Assembly: GCA_002862435.1 (NCBI GenBank)
Contig: PKDC01000033.1
Coordinates: 1 to 45,012, forward strand
Source of the DNA: Pseudomonadota bacterium
GTDB lineage: Bacteria; Pseudomonadota; Gammaproteobacteria; UBA5335
Length of the DNA: 45,012 nt
Direction: 5' to 3'
Positions within the stretch are counted from its first letter, which is position 1, and each line of letters begins with the position of its first letter. The notes under the pieces were generated by a model. It searched no databases, was not told the DNA's origin, and saw only the letters and a list, made by a program, of their open reading frames with translations. The position numbers and the translations under genes were made by a program. This document shows positions 1-8,916 of the stretch, one piece after another.

Positions 1-1587
1 TGGCTGGTGCTGTTGTTCGGCACCGAGATCGTGTCCGGCGAGGTCTTGGGCGTTGCCGCCGGTCGCCATAGCCGCGGCCATCGCTTCCATGCGCCCGCGC
101 CCATCGCCCTGACCTGTCCGGCCGACTACCCGGATTGCCTGCAGACGGCCTTCGTGCTGGCCGATTTCGACCGGCGGCGCGCACGTATCGAGGCCGGCGT
201 CACGGCGGCCGCCACCGCGTCGGGGGGCGAGGCGATCCTGGATCCCGCGCTGCTCGATGAGGTCACGGCCCTCACGGAATGGCCTGTGCCGCTGGTGGGC
301 AGCTTCGAGAAACGCTTCCTTGACGTGCCCGCCGAGGCCCTCATCGCGTCCATGAAAGGACACCAGAAATACTTCCCCGTGCAGGATGCCGACGGGCGCC
401 TGCTGAATCGCTTCATCACCCTAGCCAATCTGGAGTCGCGGGACCCGGCTCAGGTGATCGACGGCAACGAACGGGTGATCCGTCCGCGCCTGACGGACGC
501 GGCGTTTTTCTTTGAGCAGGACTGCAAGCAGCCGCTGGCGGGCCGTTTCGAGCGACTGCGCTCGGTGACTTTTCAAGTCGAACTCGGCAGCCTCGCTGAC
601 AAGACCGAGCGGGTGATCGCCCTGGCGGGATGGATTGCCGAACGGATCGGCGCGGATCCAGCGTTGGCCCGGCGCGCGGCCCTGCTGTCCAAATGCGATC
701 TGATGACCGACATGGTGGGTGAATTCGACGAACTCCAGGGCATCATGGGCGCCCATTACGCTCGCCGGGATGGCGAACCGGAGGAGGTGGCGCTCGCGCT
801 ACGGGAGCAATATCTGCCCGCATTCGCCGGGGACGCCCTCCCGACCAAGCTCACCGGCTGCGTTTTGGGTTTGGCCGATCGGCTCGATACCCTAGTCGGG
901 ATCTTCGGCATTGGCCAGCCGCCCACCGGCTCCAAGGACCCGTTTGGGCTGCGGCGGGCCGCCATCGGCGTGTTGCGTATCCTGATCGAGCGCGGATTGG
1001 AACTGGATCTGCGGCTGACACTGGACCGGGCGCGGGCGGGATATGGGTCCCTCAAGCAGGAGCCGGTCGATGCGGTTCGCGCCTACATTCTGGAGCGGCT
1101 GCGGGCCGTCTATGAAGATCAAAACATCCCGGCGGAGGTCTTCCTGGCCGTGATAGCGCGCGATCCCGCCACGGTGCTGGACTTCGACCGGCGGGTACGG
1201 GCCGTGGATCATTTCCGCCGTCTGCCCGAGGCTGCGGCGCTGGCGGCTGCGCAAAAGCGGGTAGCCAACATTCTCGCCAAATCGCAAGCCGATGCGACTC
1301 CCACCGATGTCAATCGCGCCTTGCTGCAGGAGCCGGCGGAGCAGGCCTTGTTCGAAGCGCTTGTCGCCAAACGGGCAGAGACCAGTCCCTTGCTGACGCA
1401 ACGTGATTACACGGCGGTCCTGTCGGCTCTGGCGGCGTTGCGGGCGCCGGTGGATGCTTTTTTCGACGCGGTGCTGGTGAATGCCGAGGATCCCGCGCTG
1501 CGCGCCAATCGTCTGGCGCTGCTGGCGCAGTTGCGGGCGCTGTTCTGGGAGGTGGCGGATATCGCCCAACTCCCGGCCGCCAAATAA
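1..1587 (+). CDS. glyS: Glycine--tRNA ligase beta subunit, 5' end cut by the window
   Basis: Beta chain of the heterotetrameric bacterial glycyl-tRNA synthetase, which charges tRNA-Gly in the cytoplasm together with GlyQ. The reading frame is open from base 1, so the gene begins upstream. About 528 codons are visible against roughly 690 for the family, so around 160 N-terminal residues are missing. Recognisable family stretches are the segment with MKGHQKYFPV near visible residue 118, the FFFEQDCKQPL segment, and GSKDPFGLRRAAIGVLRIL, a conserved GlyS region. The C-terminal part matches the anticodon-binding-like end of GlyS. It is followed after 23 bases by gmhB and then plsC on the same strand, a common proteobacterial order, so the three are probably co-transcribed. 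No disruption is seen. Identification is secure. Confidence 0.97.
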   Translation, partial: WLVLLFGTEIVSGEVLGVAAGRHSRGHRFHAPAPIALTCPADYPDCLQTAFVLADFDRRRARIEAGVTAAATASGGEAILDPALLDEVTALTEWPVPLVGSFEKRFLDVPAEALIASMKGHQKYFPVQDADGRLLNRFITLANLESRDPAQVIDGNERVIRPRLTDAAFFFEQDCKQPLAGRFERLRSVTFQVELGSLADKTERVIALAGWIAERIGADPALARRAALLSKCDLMTDMVGEFDELQGIMGAHYARRDGEPEEVALALREQYLPAFAGDALPTKLTGCVLGLADRLDTLVGIFGIGQPPTGSKDPFGLRRAAIGVLRILIERGLELDLRLTLDRARAGYGSLKQEPVDAVRAYILERLRAVYEDQNIPAEVFLAVIARDPATVLDFDRRVRAVDHFRRLPEAAALAAAQKRVANILAKSQADATPTDVNRALLQEPAEQALFEALVAKRAETSPLLTQRDYTAVLSALAALRAPVDAFFDAVLVNAEDPALRANRLALLAQLRALFWEVADIAQLPAAK

Positions 1588-1610
1588 ATCCGCCGCGTTG
1601 CGTCTTGGCC

Positions 1611-2216
1611 ATGATCCCGCCACCCCCACCCGGCGCGCCTCCTGAACGGGGTTGGGTCATCCTCGACCGGGACGGGGTGATCAACCGCGACCGGGCGGAT
1701 TATGTCAAAACCCCCGCTGAACTGGATTTCCTCCCCGGCAGCCTGGAGGCCATCGCGGCGCTGACCCAGGCCGGCTACGGCGTGGTAGTAGCCACCAATC
1801 AATCGGGCGTGGGTCGGGGACTGTTGTCCGAACAGGATCTGGACGCCATCCATGCCAAACTGGAAACCGCGCTGAAAGCAGCGGGTGGGCAGCTTCTCGG
1901 GGTGTTTGTATGCCCGCATGCGCCGGATGCCGGGTGTGCATGCCGCAAACCGCGAGCGGGTCTATTGCAACAGATCGCCACCTGGGCCGGTATCGATCTG
2001 ATCGGTGTGCCTGTGGTGGGAGATGCGGTCCGGGATCTCGAAGCGGCCCGGTCGGTGGGCGCGCTGCCGATTTTGGTGCGCACCGGTCATGGCGAAAAGA
2101 CGCTGCGCGAATGGCCGGATGTCGCGGGTTTGACCGTATTCCCGGACCTGGCCGGATTTGCCACGGATTGGATCGCCCAGGCGGCCGCAATCGAGGAACA
2201 GCGCGATGGCGCGTGA
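1611..2216 (+). CDS. gmhB: D-glycero-D-manno-heptose 1,7-bisphosphate 7-phosphatase
   Basis: HAD-superfamily phosphatase that removes the 7-phosphate from heptose bisphosphate in ADP-heptose synthesis for the lipopolysaccharide inner core; cytoplasmic. HAD motif I, ILDRDGVIN, holds the nucleophile Asp19 and acid/base Asp21. ATNQSGVGRG is motif II. The GmhB zinc loop is present as Cys101, His103, Cys109 and Cys111 in CPHAPDAGCACRKP, and GDAVRDLEAA is the late acidic motif. I use ATG 1611; an in-frame TTG two codons earlier is possible but adds nothing to the fold. The end overlaps plsC by 11 bases, implying coupled translation. About 201 residues is slightly longer than the usual 190, with a Pro-rich N-terminus. 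GmhB activity is inferred from the zinc loop and the glyS-gmhB-plsC context. Confidence 0.93.
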   Translation: MIPPPPPGAPPERGWVILDRDGVINRDRADYVKTPAELDFLPGSLEAIAALTQAGYGVVVATNQSGVGRGLLSEQDLDAIHAKLETALKAAGGQLLGVFVCPHAPDAGCACRKPRAGLLQQIATWAGIDLIGVPVVGDAVRDLEAARSVGALPILVRTGHGEKTLREWPDVAGLTVFPDLAGFATDWIAQAAAIEEQRDGA

Positions 2217-2949
2217 TACCGATGTAGGCCTGTTGCAAGCCACGCGATCCCTGATTTTTTTCGGGGTGCTGGGGCTCAGCTTGCTGGTGTGGGCGCCTGT
2301 CGTGGTGGGCACCCAGCGGCTGTTTTCACCGCCTCGGCGCTATCGGCTGGCCCAGGCATGGTTGCGCTTCCATGCTTGGTTACTGCGCTGGATCGTGGGG
2401 TTGCGATTCACGGTACAGGGTCTGGAGCATCTTCCGGACGGTCCCGCCGTGGTGTTGTGCAAGCACCAATCCACCCTGGAAACGTTTTTGCTGCCCCTTA
2501 TCCTGCCGCCCCAGACCTGGGTACTCAAGCGGGAGTTGCTGCGCATCCCGCTGTTTGGACCGTGCATGAGCTTGATGCAGCCGATCGCCATTGATCGCAG
2601 TCAGCCGCGCACGGCGCTCAAGGCGTTGCTGGTGCAGGGCCAGGATCGCCTGCGCCAAGGCCTGTGGGTGGTTGTATATCCGGAAGGGACACGGGTAGCC
2701 CCTGGAGAGTCCCGTCCTTATCATCTGGGCGGCGTCTGGCTGGCCCAGCGCGCCGGGGTTCCGGTGGTGCCGATTGCCGTCAACACCGGCTTGTTCTGGC
2801 CCGGCGCCGGCTGGCGCATCCGACCGGGAACGGCGCGGATTCACATTGGCCCGCCGCTGGAGTCCACAGCCCTGGAGGCAGAAGCCTTGAGCCAGAGCGC
2901 GCGCAACTGGATCGAGGCAGAAAGCAGCGCGTTAGCGGCAATGCGCTGA
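2206..2949 (+). CDS. plsC: 1-acyl-sn-glycerol-3-phosphate acyltransferase
   Basis: Membrane-associated acyltransferase that makes phosphatidic acid from lysophosphatidic acid in phospholipid synthesis. The N-terminus (LIFFGVLGLSLLVWAPVVV) is a membrane segment at about residues 14-32. The catalytic block is KHQSTLETF, where the usual HX4D is HX4E, as in many proteobacterial homologues in this glyS-gmhB context. The phosphate-binding block is YPEGTR, followed by PVVPIAVNTG. Start ATG 2206 lies inside the end of gmhB; an in-frame TTG at 2158 exists, but the short start gives the expected N-terminus. The length (247 residues) is normal. No terminator is seen directly after the stop. The Asp-to-Glu change in the HX4D box is typical of this subgroup and not evidence of inactivation. 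Confidence 0.92.
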   Translation: MARDTDVGLLQATRSLIFFGVLGLSLLVWAPVVVGTQRLFSPPRRYRLAQAWLRFHAWLLRWIVGLRFTVQGLEHLPDGPAVVLCKHQSTLETFLLPLILPPQTWVLKRELLRIPLFGPCMSLMQPIAIDRSQPRTALKALLVQGQDRLRQGLWVVVYPEGTRVAPGESRPYHLGGVWLAQRAGVPVVPIAVNTGLFWPGAGWRIRPGTARIHIGPPLESTALEAEALSQSARNWIEAESSALAAMR

Positions 2950-3151
2950 GCACCCCCCGCCCAAGGCACTGAAACAGGGCAGAATTCAAGTTATTTATCA
3001 TGTTTATTGCATATCTGATGGATAAACAATACCATCCTTTGCGGCCATCCCATGGCCTGTGAAAATCGGCGCCACATTCTGGGGCTGCCACCAAGCTTGA
3101 AATGATCGTCATTTATAAAAGACGACTCGACCTTTGAGAGGGCTGAAGGAA
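2950..3151. other. Intergenic region before the outer-membrane protein gene
   Basis: About 200 bases without a gene, clearly A+T-richer around 2990-3030 and 3100-3120. It must carry the promoter of the barrel protein. A TTGAAA at about 3099 and TATAAA near 3115 are visible, but their spacing is too short for a standard sigma-70 pair, so I do not call a promoter. Confidence 0.4.
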
Positions 3152-3673
3152 ATGAGCAACATGAAACTGAAATCCCTGGTATCCATTGCCACCTTGGCCG
3201 CCGTAATGGCCGCCCCCACGGCTTTCGCTGCCGACACCGCCGGCAAGTTCGGCGCGGGCCTGAGCAAGATCATCGAAGAAGACGCCGTCGCATTGGCTGG
3301 CCGTTACTGGGTCACTGAGGACAAGGGGCTCCAAGGCACCGTGTACTATCAGAACGACGAACAGGGCAACGAAGAATTCACCAGCTATGCGGCAGCCATA
3401 AAGGGCATTTTCGCCCCGATCGTGCGGGAAAACAGCAAATTCCTGACCTCGCTGGAAGTCGGCTACAACAACGCCGAGCTGAAAACCCCGGCTGGCGATG
3501 CGGATACCAGCGGCTGGTTCGTTTATCCTGCCATCGGTGCCGAATTCATGCTGAGCGGTCTGCCTGAACTGGGCCTGAACTTCGAAGTGGGCTATCGCTA
3601 CGAAGACTCCGACGATCTGGATGCCCAGAGCGAAGGCGTGACGGGCAGCGTGGGCGCGATCTACTACTTCTGA
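3152..3673 (+). CDS. Small outer-membrane beta-barrel protein, secreted by Sec
   Basis: A 173-residue predicted exported protein of unknown specific function. It has a clear signal peptide (basic KLK, hydrophobic core SLVSIATLAAVMAA, AFA cleavage site near residue 26). The mature part shows alternating polar and aromatic residues and ends in YYF, a terminal aromatic typical of BAM-recognised barrels. Segments such as LAGRYWVTEDKGLQGTVYY and GLNFEVGYRYEDS look like adjacent antiparallel strands, so an 8-strand OmpW/OmpX-size barrel is plausible. ATG 3152 is used; ATG 3161 (three codons later, about 10 bases after AAGGA) is an equally good start. The gene stands alone, followed by a strong terminator at 3703-3732. 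No ligand or family name can be assigned with confidence. Confidence 0.8.
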   Translation: MSNMKLKSLVSIATLAAVMAAPTAFAADTAGKFGAGLSKIIEEDAVALAGRYWVTEDKGLQGTVYYQNDEQGNEEFTSYAAAIKGIFAPIVRENSKFLTSLEVGYNNAELKTPAGDADTSGWFVYPAIGAEFMLSGLPELGLNFEVGYRYEDSDDLDAQSEGVTGSVGAIYYF

Positions 3674-3702
3674 TCGTCCCCGCATTCGCCGACGCGCCCA
3701 AT

Positions 3703-3732
3703 GACGGCCCCACCAGGGGCCGTCGTTTTTTT
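3703..3732 (+). terminator. Rho-independent terminator of the barrel-protein gene
   Basis: Perfect 9-bp stem (GACGGCCCC at 3703-3711 with GGGGCCGTC at 3716-3724), four-base loop ACCA, then seven T residues at 3726-3732. It lies 29 bases after the stop codon of the outer-membrane protein. Confidence 0.93.
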
Positions 3733-3808
3733 GACCGTTATTTTAAGGAACACGCGCACAGCTCCTGCTGCTATCCTCAGCAAAGCCTTGTCATCCGGAG
3801 AAGCAGTC

Positions 3809-4234
3809 ATGGACAAACCACCCGCAACCGATGCCGAGTGGCGCGCCCGGCTCAGTGCGGAGCAGTATCGGATCACCCGCGAGGGCGGCACCGAGCCTGC
3901 GTTCACTGGGCTCTACCATGATTGCAAGCAGCCCGGCCTGTACCGCTGCGTCTGCTGCAATGCGCGGCTGTTCAACTCCACCACCAAATACGATTCCGGT
4001 TCAGGCTGGCCCAGCTTCTGGGAACCGGTTGCCGCCGATGCGATCGTGCGTCATGAGGATGTGAGCCACGGCATGCGCCGGATCGAGGTGCGCTGCGCCC
4101 GCTGCGCCGCCCATCTCGGGCATGTGTTTCCCGATGGGCCGGCGCCCACCGGCTTGCGCTATTGCATCAACTCCGCGGCCCTGGATCTGACGCCAACCGA
4201 GGAGGCGCCGCTCAACAAGTCGCCGGAGCGCTGA
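3809..4234 (+). CDS. msrB: Peptide-methionine (R)-S-oxide reductase MsrB
   Basis: Repairs oxidised methionine in proteins by reducing methionine-R-sulfoxide, normally with thioredoxin as reductant. The 141-residue protein is a single MsrB domain. Two zinc CxxC pairs are seen at Cys47/Cys50 and Cys96/Cys99 ([12 protein letters not shown]). The SGSGWPSFW block and the catalytic Cys119 in RYCINSAAL are intact. Start ATG 3809 is chosen because it follows a GGAG sequence and gives the normal MsrB N-terminus; the frame is open further upstream, but that stretch lies over the preceding terminator. It is followed 42 bases later by argS and is probably a short independent transcript. No N-terminal signal is seen, so the protein should be cytoplasmic. 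Confidence 0.96.
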   Translation: MDKPPATDAEWRARLSAEQYRITREGGTEPAFTGLYHDCKQPGLYRCVCCNARLFNSTTKYDSGSGWPSFWEPVAADAIVRHEDVSHGMRRIEVRCARCAAHLGHVFPDGPAPTGLRYCINSAALDLTPTEEAPLNKSPER

Positions 4235-4276
4235 TACCATTGCCGCTTTGCCTTTCCGTCGCTTCGAGGTCGCGCT

Positions 4277-6025
4277 TTGAAACATGCCATCGTGCATTGG
4301 TTATCCCAGGCCATTGCCCAACTTCCCGACTGCCCCGACGTGGTGCGCGCCCTCCCGCTGCAACTCGACCGCACCCGCGACCGAGCCCACGGTGATTTCG
4401 CCACCAACTGGGCCTTGATTGCGGCGCCCCGCTGCGGACACAAGCCCCGCGAGCTGGCCGATGCGCTGGCGCGCGCCTTGCCGGCCCATCCGCAGGTGGC
4501 GGATGTGGCGGTGGCCGGCCCTGGATTCGTGAATATTCGTCTGCGGCCCTTAGCCTATCAGGACGAGCTGCGCGAAATCCTGGCGCGTGGCGAGCGCTAT
4601 GGGGAAAGCGATCTGGGGCGTGGCGAGCGCGTGCTGCTGGAGTTCGTGTCCGCCAATCCGACGGGGCCCCTGCATGTCGGCCATGGACGCGGCGCGGCCT
4701 ATGGCGCCAGTCTGGCCAATGTGCTGCGCACGGCCGGTTATCAGGTCGAGCGGGAGTACTACATCAACGATGCCGGTCGCCAGATGGACATCCTGGCCGC
4801 CAGCGTATGGCTGCGCTATCTGGAACTTTGCGGCGAAACCCTGCCTTTTCCCGCCAACGGTTACAAGGGCGGCTATTTGATGCCGATTGCGCAGGGCCTG
4901 CGCGACCGCGAAGGCAACGCCTTGCAGCGTCCGTCTGCCGAGGTCCTTGCAGGGCTTCCGCCGGACGAACCGGAGGGTGGCGATCGCGAACGCTACATCG
5001 ACGCCCTCGTGGCCCGTGTCCGCGTCCTGCTGGGGGAGGCGGCCTACCGGCGGGTGTTCGATGCGGGCCTGAATGCCATCCTGGCGGACATCCGCGATGA
5101 TCTGGCCGAGTTTGGGGTGAGCTACGATCGCTGGTACTCCGAGCGCAGCCTGAGCGACAGCGGGGCGCTGGAGGCGGGCCTCGAAGCCCTGCGCAACAGC
5201 CGCCACACCGAGCTGCGCGAGGGCGCCCTGTGGTTCCGCGCCACCGATTTTGGGGATGAGAAAGACCGGGTGGTGGTGCGCGAAAACGGCGTGCCCACCT
5301 ACTTTGCCGCTGACATCGCCTACCACCGCGACAAATACCGGCGCGGCTTCGATCGGCTGATCGATCTCTGGGGCGCCGACCACCACGGCTATGTCCCGCG
5401 CGTGAAAGCGGCCCTCACCGCCCTGGGCGAGGACGCCGATCGGCTGACCGTGCTGCTGATCCAGTTCGCCATCCTCTATCGCGGCAAGGAGAAGATTTCC
5501 ATGTCCACCCGCGCCGGGGAGTTCGTTACCTTGCGCGAACTGCGTCATGAAGTGGGCAACGATGCGGCGCGGTTTTTCTATGTGCTGCGCTCGCACGAAC
5601 AGCACTTGGACTTCGACCTGGAGCTGGCCAAATCCCAGAGCACCGACAACCCGGTTTATTACGTGCAATACGCCCACGCCCGCGTGTGCAGCGTGTTCGC
5701 CCAACTGGCCGAGCGGGGAGAGGTCTTTGATTCGGCCACCGCAGATCTGGAGCGGCTGGACAGTCCGCATGAAGAACAGCTGCTGGTCACGCTCGCCCGC
5801 TATCCGGAAACGATCGAGGCTGCGGCGCGCCAGCATGCGCCCCACCACGTGGCCCACTACCTGAAGGAACTGGCCCAGGATTTCCACGCCTACTACAACG
5901 CCCAGACCTTTTTGGTGCCCGAGGCGCCGGTGCGCAATGCGCGGCTGAGTCTCATTGCCGCCGTGCGCCAGGTGTTGCGCAATGGCTTGGCCCTGCTGGG
6001 CGTTTCGGCCCCCGAGCGCATGTGA
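4277..6025 (+). CDS. argS: Arginine--tRNA ligase
   Basis: Class I aminoacyl-tRNA synthetase that charges tRNA-Arg. The 582 residues match the family length (about 577 in E. coli). The N-terminal additional domain is followed by the ATP-binding signature HVGH at residues 133-136 in [16 protein letters not shown]. The second catalytic loop is the arginine-specific variant [14 protein letters not shown] rather than canonical KMSKS. The C-terminal helical anticodon-binding domain begins near [14 protein letters not shown]. The start is TTG 4277 (MKHAIVHW), which has no nearby better ATG. Three bases separate its stop from the SPOR-domain gene, a conserved gammaproteobacterial pair, so the two are likely co-transcribed. 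Confidence 0.97.
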   Translation: MKHAIVHWLSQAIAQLPDCPDVVRALPLQLDRTRDRAHGDFATNWALIAAPRCGHKPRELADALARALPAHPQVADVAVAGPGFVNIRLRPLAYQDELREILARGERYGESDLGRGERVLLEFVSANPTGPLHVGHGRGAAYGASLANVLRTAGYQVEREYYINDAGRQMDILAASVWLRYLELCGETLPFPANGYKGGYLMPIAQGLRDREGNALQRPSAEVLAGLPPDEPEGGDRERYIDALVARVRVLLGEAAYRRVFDAGLNAILADIRDDLAEFGVSYDRWYSERSLSDSGALEAGLEALRNSRHTELREGALWFRATDFGDEKDRVVVRENGVPTYFAADIAYHRDKYRRGFDRLIDLWGADHHGYVPRVKAALTALGEDADRLTVLLIQFAILYRGKEKISMSTRAGEFVTLRELRHEVGNDAARFFYVLRSHEQHLDFDLELAKSQSTDNPVYYVQYAHARVCSVFAQLAERGEVFDSATADLERLDSPHEEQLLVTLARYPETIEAAARQHAPHHVAHYLKELAQDFHAYYNAQTFLVPEAPVRNARLSLIAAVRQVLRNGLALLGVSAPERM

Positions 6026-6028
6026 CCG

Positions 6029-6676
6029 ATGGCCAGCCGTTCGCCCCGCCCCGTCCGCAACCGCCGAGCGCCGCCGTCGCGCATGGCGGTGCGTGGCGGT
6101 TTCCCTGGCTGGGCCTGGCTGCTCCTGGGACTGGCACTAGGGGCGGCAGGGGCGGCACTGTTCTATATCAGCCAGAACCAGCCGTCCCCTTTGGCACCCC
6201 TACCGGGGCAAGCGCAGCAGTTACCCGCCCCAACGGCACCGGCCACGCCGGATAAAGCCGTTCCCGCCACACAGCCGCCGGCTGTTCCCGAACCCCTGGC
6301 AAATCGCTATGAATTTTATGAGCTGCTGAAGAAAGGCGAGGTCATTCTCCCTGAGTCTGACAAGACCAAAGCGCCATCGACGCCAAGCGCTCCTGTCCCT
6401 GTACCTATACCCGACACACCGCCTGCTGACACGCCGTCTGGCCGCTTCATCCTTCAGGTGGGTTCCTATCGCAGCTTCGAGGATGCCGATCGGGTCAAGG
6501 CCAATCTGGCGCTACTGGGAATGGAAGCGCGTATCGAAAAGGCGGCGCTCAAAACGGGTGAAACCTGGTATCGGGTGCGTGTCGGGCCGCTCACCGATGT
6601 CCGGCAGATGGAAGCCTTAAGGGCCCAGATGAAAGCAAATGGCATCAATGCGTTGCTGATTCGTGTCGACGGATAG
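6029..6676 (+). CDS. SPOR-domain cell-division protein, FtsN-like
   Basis: A 215-residue bitopic inner-membrane protein. The N-terminus is basic (RSPRPVRNRRAPPSR), followed by one membrane segment (WAWLLLGLALGAAGAALFYI, about residues 28-47), a Pro/Ala-rich periplasmic linker, and a C-terminal SPOR domain (about residues 138-215, starting FILQVGSYRSFEDADRV). SPOR domains bind denuded glycan strands at the septum. This architecture, and the position directly after argS, match FtsN of many gammaproteobacteria, which activates septal peptidoglycan synthesis. The membrane-proximal essential helices of FtsN cannot be recognised by eye, so I give no gene symbol; DedD-like SPOR proteins are the alternative. 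Confidence 0.9.
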   Translation: MASRSPRPVRNRRAPPSRMAVRGGFPGWAWLLLGLALGAAGAALFYISQNQPSPLAPLPGQAQQLPAPTAPATPDKAVPATQPPAVPEPLANRYEFYELLKKGEVILPESDKTKAPSTPSAPVPVPIPDTPPADTPSGRFILQVGSYRSFEDADRVKANLALLGMEARIEKAALKTGETWYRVRVGPLTDVRQMEALRAQMKANGINALLIRVDG

Positions 6677-6833
6677 CACTTGAGACAAAGGGTTCGCAAG
6701 AATTTTTCATTCCACACGCCGGATTAACTCAAGCGCGGGGCGCATACCGTCGTTCCAACGACAGGTATGGCAAGGCCACCGATGAGCACAGTCATGCATG
6801 GTCTGACTTAACACCTTCCTCTCAAGGTTCGGC

Positions 6834-6854
6834 TTGTCGCCGGCCCGGCGACAA
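6834..6854. repeat. 9-bp inverted repeat with 3-base loop
   Basis: TTGTCGCCG at 6834-6842 pairs perfectly with CGGCGACAA at 6846-6854. There is no T run on either side, so it is not an intrinsic terminator. It could be a transcript-end hairpin for the argS-SPOR unit or a protein site. Confidence 0.6.
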
Positions 6855-7094
6855 AGTCAATATCCATTTCCGCCCGCTTGCCGCCGGCATTGACTGGAGT
6901 TGGGCGTAGTCCCTCACAGCCCTTGCAACGCAGGGGTTGAAGATAATACCGCCAGCTTGGACAACGAGTAATAGAGCATCCCTGCCAAATCACCTTTAAT
7001 TCTCGGCAAATAGCGCCTACACTGCGAAAGCAATGGCAATTGAACCATGAGATGCCTTGCCAGCCTGTCGGCAGATGGAGACACTGGACCAACA

Positions 7095-7116
7095 TGATGC
7101 TTTAGCATTAGCATCA
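7095..7116. repeat. 7-bp inverted repeat upstream of the 7240 gene
   Basis: TGATGCT at 7095-7101 and AGCATCA at 7110-7116, separated by 8 bases; centred about 135 bases before the start codon at 7240. It has the shape of a dimeric-regulator operator, but no regulator gene is adjacent. Confidence 0.4.
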
Positions 7117-7239
7117 AGAAAGCGGGCCTGTATCAGCGAATGCAGCTCGCATCTGTTAGCATGGATTGACCCCAACCGCCAAGGCGGTCGTGAATTTTGT
7201 TCCGGTAATAAACTTGTCAACAAGAATGGAGGAATCATC

Positions 7240-7662
7240 ATGAAGCGTCTGTCCTGTGCGGCCCTGATGCTGCTGGCCCCTGCCCTCGTGCACGCCCAAC
7301 CCGCCCTGATGGAAGATCAGGCCCTAGCCGAGGTGAGCGGCCAAGCCTTGGTCGGATCGTCTAATGGCATTTTCCAGACCTACACGGTTTTCGACCAGAC
7401 CTTGTATGTGCCCTTTGAGATCCCCGATGACGTTGACCCAACGGGCCCTGGTCGCCGCCCCATCATCATCGGCAACTTCGTTTGCGATACCTGCCTGATC
7501 GTGGCCGGCATCAAGATTGGCCTGGTTGCTTCTTACATTGGCGCTGAAGCCAGCCTGCTGGCATTGGACCCATTCCCCATCGGCCAGACCTTGTCTCAGC
7601 TGCATTTCGCGAAAGCCGTCCGGTTGAACACTGTGGCAGAACGGCTTTTCTACGGTCCGTGA
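7240..7662 (+). CDS. Small secreted protein of unknown function
   Basis: I do not recognise the family with certainty. The 140-residue product has a Sec signal peptide (MKRLSCAALMLLAPALVHA, cleavage near residue 19), followed by MEDQALAEVSGQALVG. The pattern acidic-x-x-L-(A/S)-x-V-(S/T)-G-Q just after the signal sequence recurs in exported proteins of Pseudomonas and Acinetobacter relatives, some associated with pili or surface structures (general knowledge, not searched here). The mature region has a CxxC at residues 82-85 and a hydrophobic, Gly-rich middle, IKIGLVASYIGAEASLLAL. Start ATG 7240 is set by GGAGG at 7229-7233; upstream codons in the same frame are not convincing. ompA follows 66 bases downstream, so co-transcription is possible. 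Confidence 0.72.
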   Translation: MKRLSCAALMLLAPALVHAQPALMEDQALAEVSGQALVGSSNGIFQTYTVFDQTLYVPFEIPDDVDPTGPGRRPIIIGNFVCDTCLIVAGIKIGLVASYIGAEASLLALDPFPIGQTLSQLHFAKAVRLNTVAERLFYGP

Positions 7663-7728
7663 GCGCCAGTGTTTCGGTGAATTGAAAAATACCTCCCACC
7701 CGGGTAGTGAATTAAGGAGCCAGAACGA

Positions 7729-8817
7729 ATGAAATCCAAACTGAAAAAACTGACCGGCGCCTCCGCCGTGTTGTTATTGGCCTCGCCCGTCGTGCAGGCC
7801 GCCGTCGAGAGCGGCTTCGTGGTGTCCCCCGGCGCCGTGTACCAGTGGTTTGATGACGAAAAGGCCGGCGTCGAAGCCGATGTCGGCTACCGACTGGGCT
7901 TGGGCTATCAGTTCACCCCGCACTGGGTCCTGGAACTGGTCGGCTCACGCGTGGATGCCGAAGTGGAAGGCGCCGATGGGGTCGATTTCCAAATGACCCA
8001 GGCCACCTTGGACCTGATGTACAACTTCATGCCCGAGTGGCGGGTCACTCCCTACGCGCTGCTGTCCGCCGGCTATGCCTGGTATGAAGCGGATGGCTAC
8101 AAGAAAATCGATCCCAACCTCGAAGACTTCGAGGAAGACGAGCCGGTGGTCGGTGCGGGCCTGGGCCTGAAAGCCAATCTGACCGACAACCTGTTTGCCC
8201 GTCTGGATGGCCGCTACGTCAGCTACACCGACAGCAACATTGAAGACTACATCGCTCATCTGGTGGTGGGTTACACCTTCGGTGAAAGCGCCGAACCTGC
8301 TCCGGCGCCTGAACCCGTAGCCGCGATGGAAGAACCCGTCGATGGTGACGCGGACGGCGATGGCATTCCCGACTCACGCGACAAGTGCCCTGGCACCGCC
8401 GCGGGCGCGAAGGTGGATGCAGAGGGCTGCTACATCGTCATCGAGAAGCCGGTCACCATCCGCCTGGAAGTGCTGTTCGACTTCGACAAGTCGGTGGTGA
8501 AGCCTGAGTACTATCCTGAAATCAAGAAAGTTGCCGAGTTCATGAAGCAGTATCCGATGACGGATACCGTGATTGAAGGCCACACCGACTCGAAGGGCAC
8601 CAATGCCTACAACCTCAGCCTGTCCCAGCGGCGCGCCGAGGCCGTACGTCAGGTGCTGATCGACCAGTTCAAGGTCGAGCCGAGCCGCCTGAGCAGCGTG
8701 GGCTATGGTGAAGAGCGCCCGGTGGCTGACAACAAGACCGACCAAGGTCGTCAGCTGAATCGCCGCGTGATCGCCGTGGTTTCTGCCACCAAGAAAGAAA
8801 AGCTTAAGACTCAGTAA
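7729..8817 (+). CDS. OmpA-family outer-membrane protein with peptidoglycan-binding domain
   Basis: A 362-residue outer-membrane protein. The signal peptide spans residues 1-24 (VLLLASPVVQA). An N-terminal 8-strand barrel covers roughly residues 25-185, with repeated aromatic strand ends such as YRLGLGYQFTPHWVLELVG. A Pro/Ala linker (EPAPAPEPVAAMEEP) is followed by a calcium-binding thrombospondin-3-like segment, DGDADGDGIPDSRDKCPGT, and then the OmpA C-terminal domain with LFDFDKSVVKP and the meso-diaminopimelate-binding region VIEGHTDSKGTNAYN plus QRRAEAVR. It anchors the outer membrane to the cell wall. AAGGAG lies 11 bases before ATG 7729. It ends in a strong terminator. Among OmpA types it resembles OprF-like proteins, but I do not assign a symbol. 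Confidence 0.92.
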   Translation: MKSKLKKLTGASAVLLLASPVVQAAVESGFVVSPGAVYQWFDDEKAGVEADVGYRLGLGYQFTPHWVLELVGSRVDAEVEGADGVDFQMTQATLDLMYNFMPEWRVTPYALLSAGYAWYEADGYKKIDPNLEDFEEDEPVVGAGLGLKANLTDNLFARLDGRYVSYTDSNIEDYIAHLVVGYTFGESAEPAPAPEPVAAMEEPVDGDADGDGIPDSRDKCPGTAAGAKVDAEGCYIVIEKPVTIRLEVLFDFDKSVVKPEYYPEIKKVAEFMKQYPMTDTVIEGHTDSKGTNAYNLSLSQRRAEAVRQVLIDQFKVEPSRLSSVGYGEERPVADNKTDQGRQLNRRVIAVVSATKKEKLKTQ

Positions 8818-8842
8818 GCTGTGCTTTGATCCTTTTCTTTGG

Positions 8843-8876
8843 AAGAGCCCGGCGTAAAACCCGGGCTTTTCTTTTG
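8843..8876 (+). terminator. Rho-independent terminator of the OmpA gene
   Basis: AGCCCGG at 8846-8852 pairs with CCGGGCT at 8861-8867 across an 8-base loop, followed by TTTTCTTTT. It lies 28 bases after the OmpA stop codon. The A-rich 5' side could allow weak termination of tsaB transcripts from the other strand. Confidence 0.9.
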
Positions 8877-8916
8877 AGCGCTTTATAGTCCGTCAGGCCA
8901 ACAGGCCAGTTGAGAT

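Larger units (their letters stand above)
6677..7239. other. Long intergenic region with inverted repeats, no gene recognised
   Basis: About 560 bases between the SPOR gene and the secreted-protein gene. No reading frame with coding character is seen. It holds two inverted repeats (6834-6854 and 7095-7116) and probably the promoter of the 7240 gene, which I cannot place. The sequence is less G+C-rich than the flanking genes. Confidence 0.5.

Noticed and set aside
6834-6854. Hairpin after the SPOR gene considered as a terminator
   Set aside because: No T run follows on either strand.
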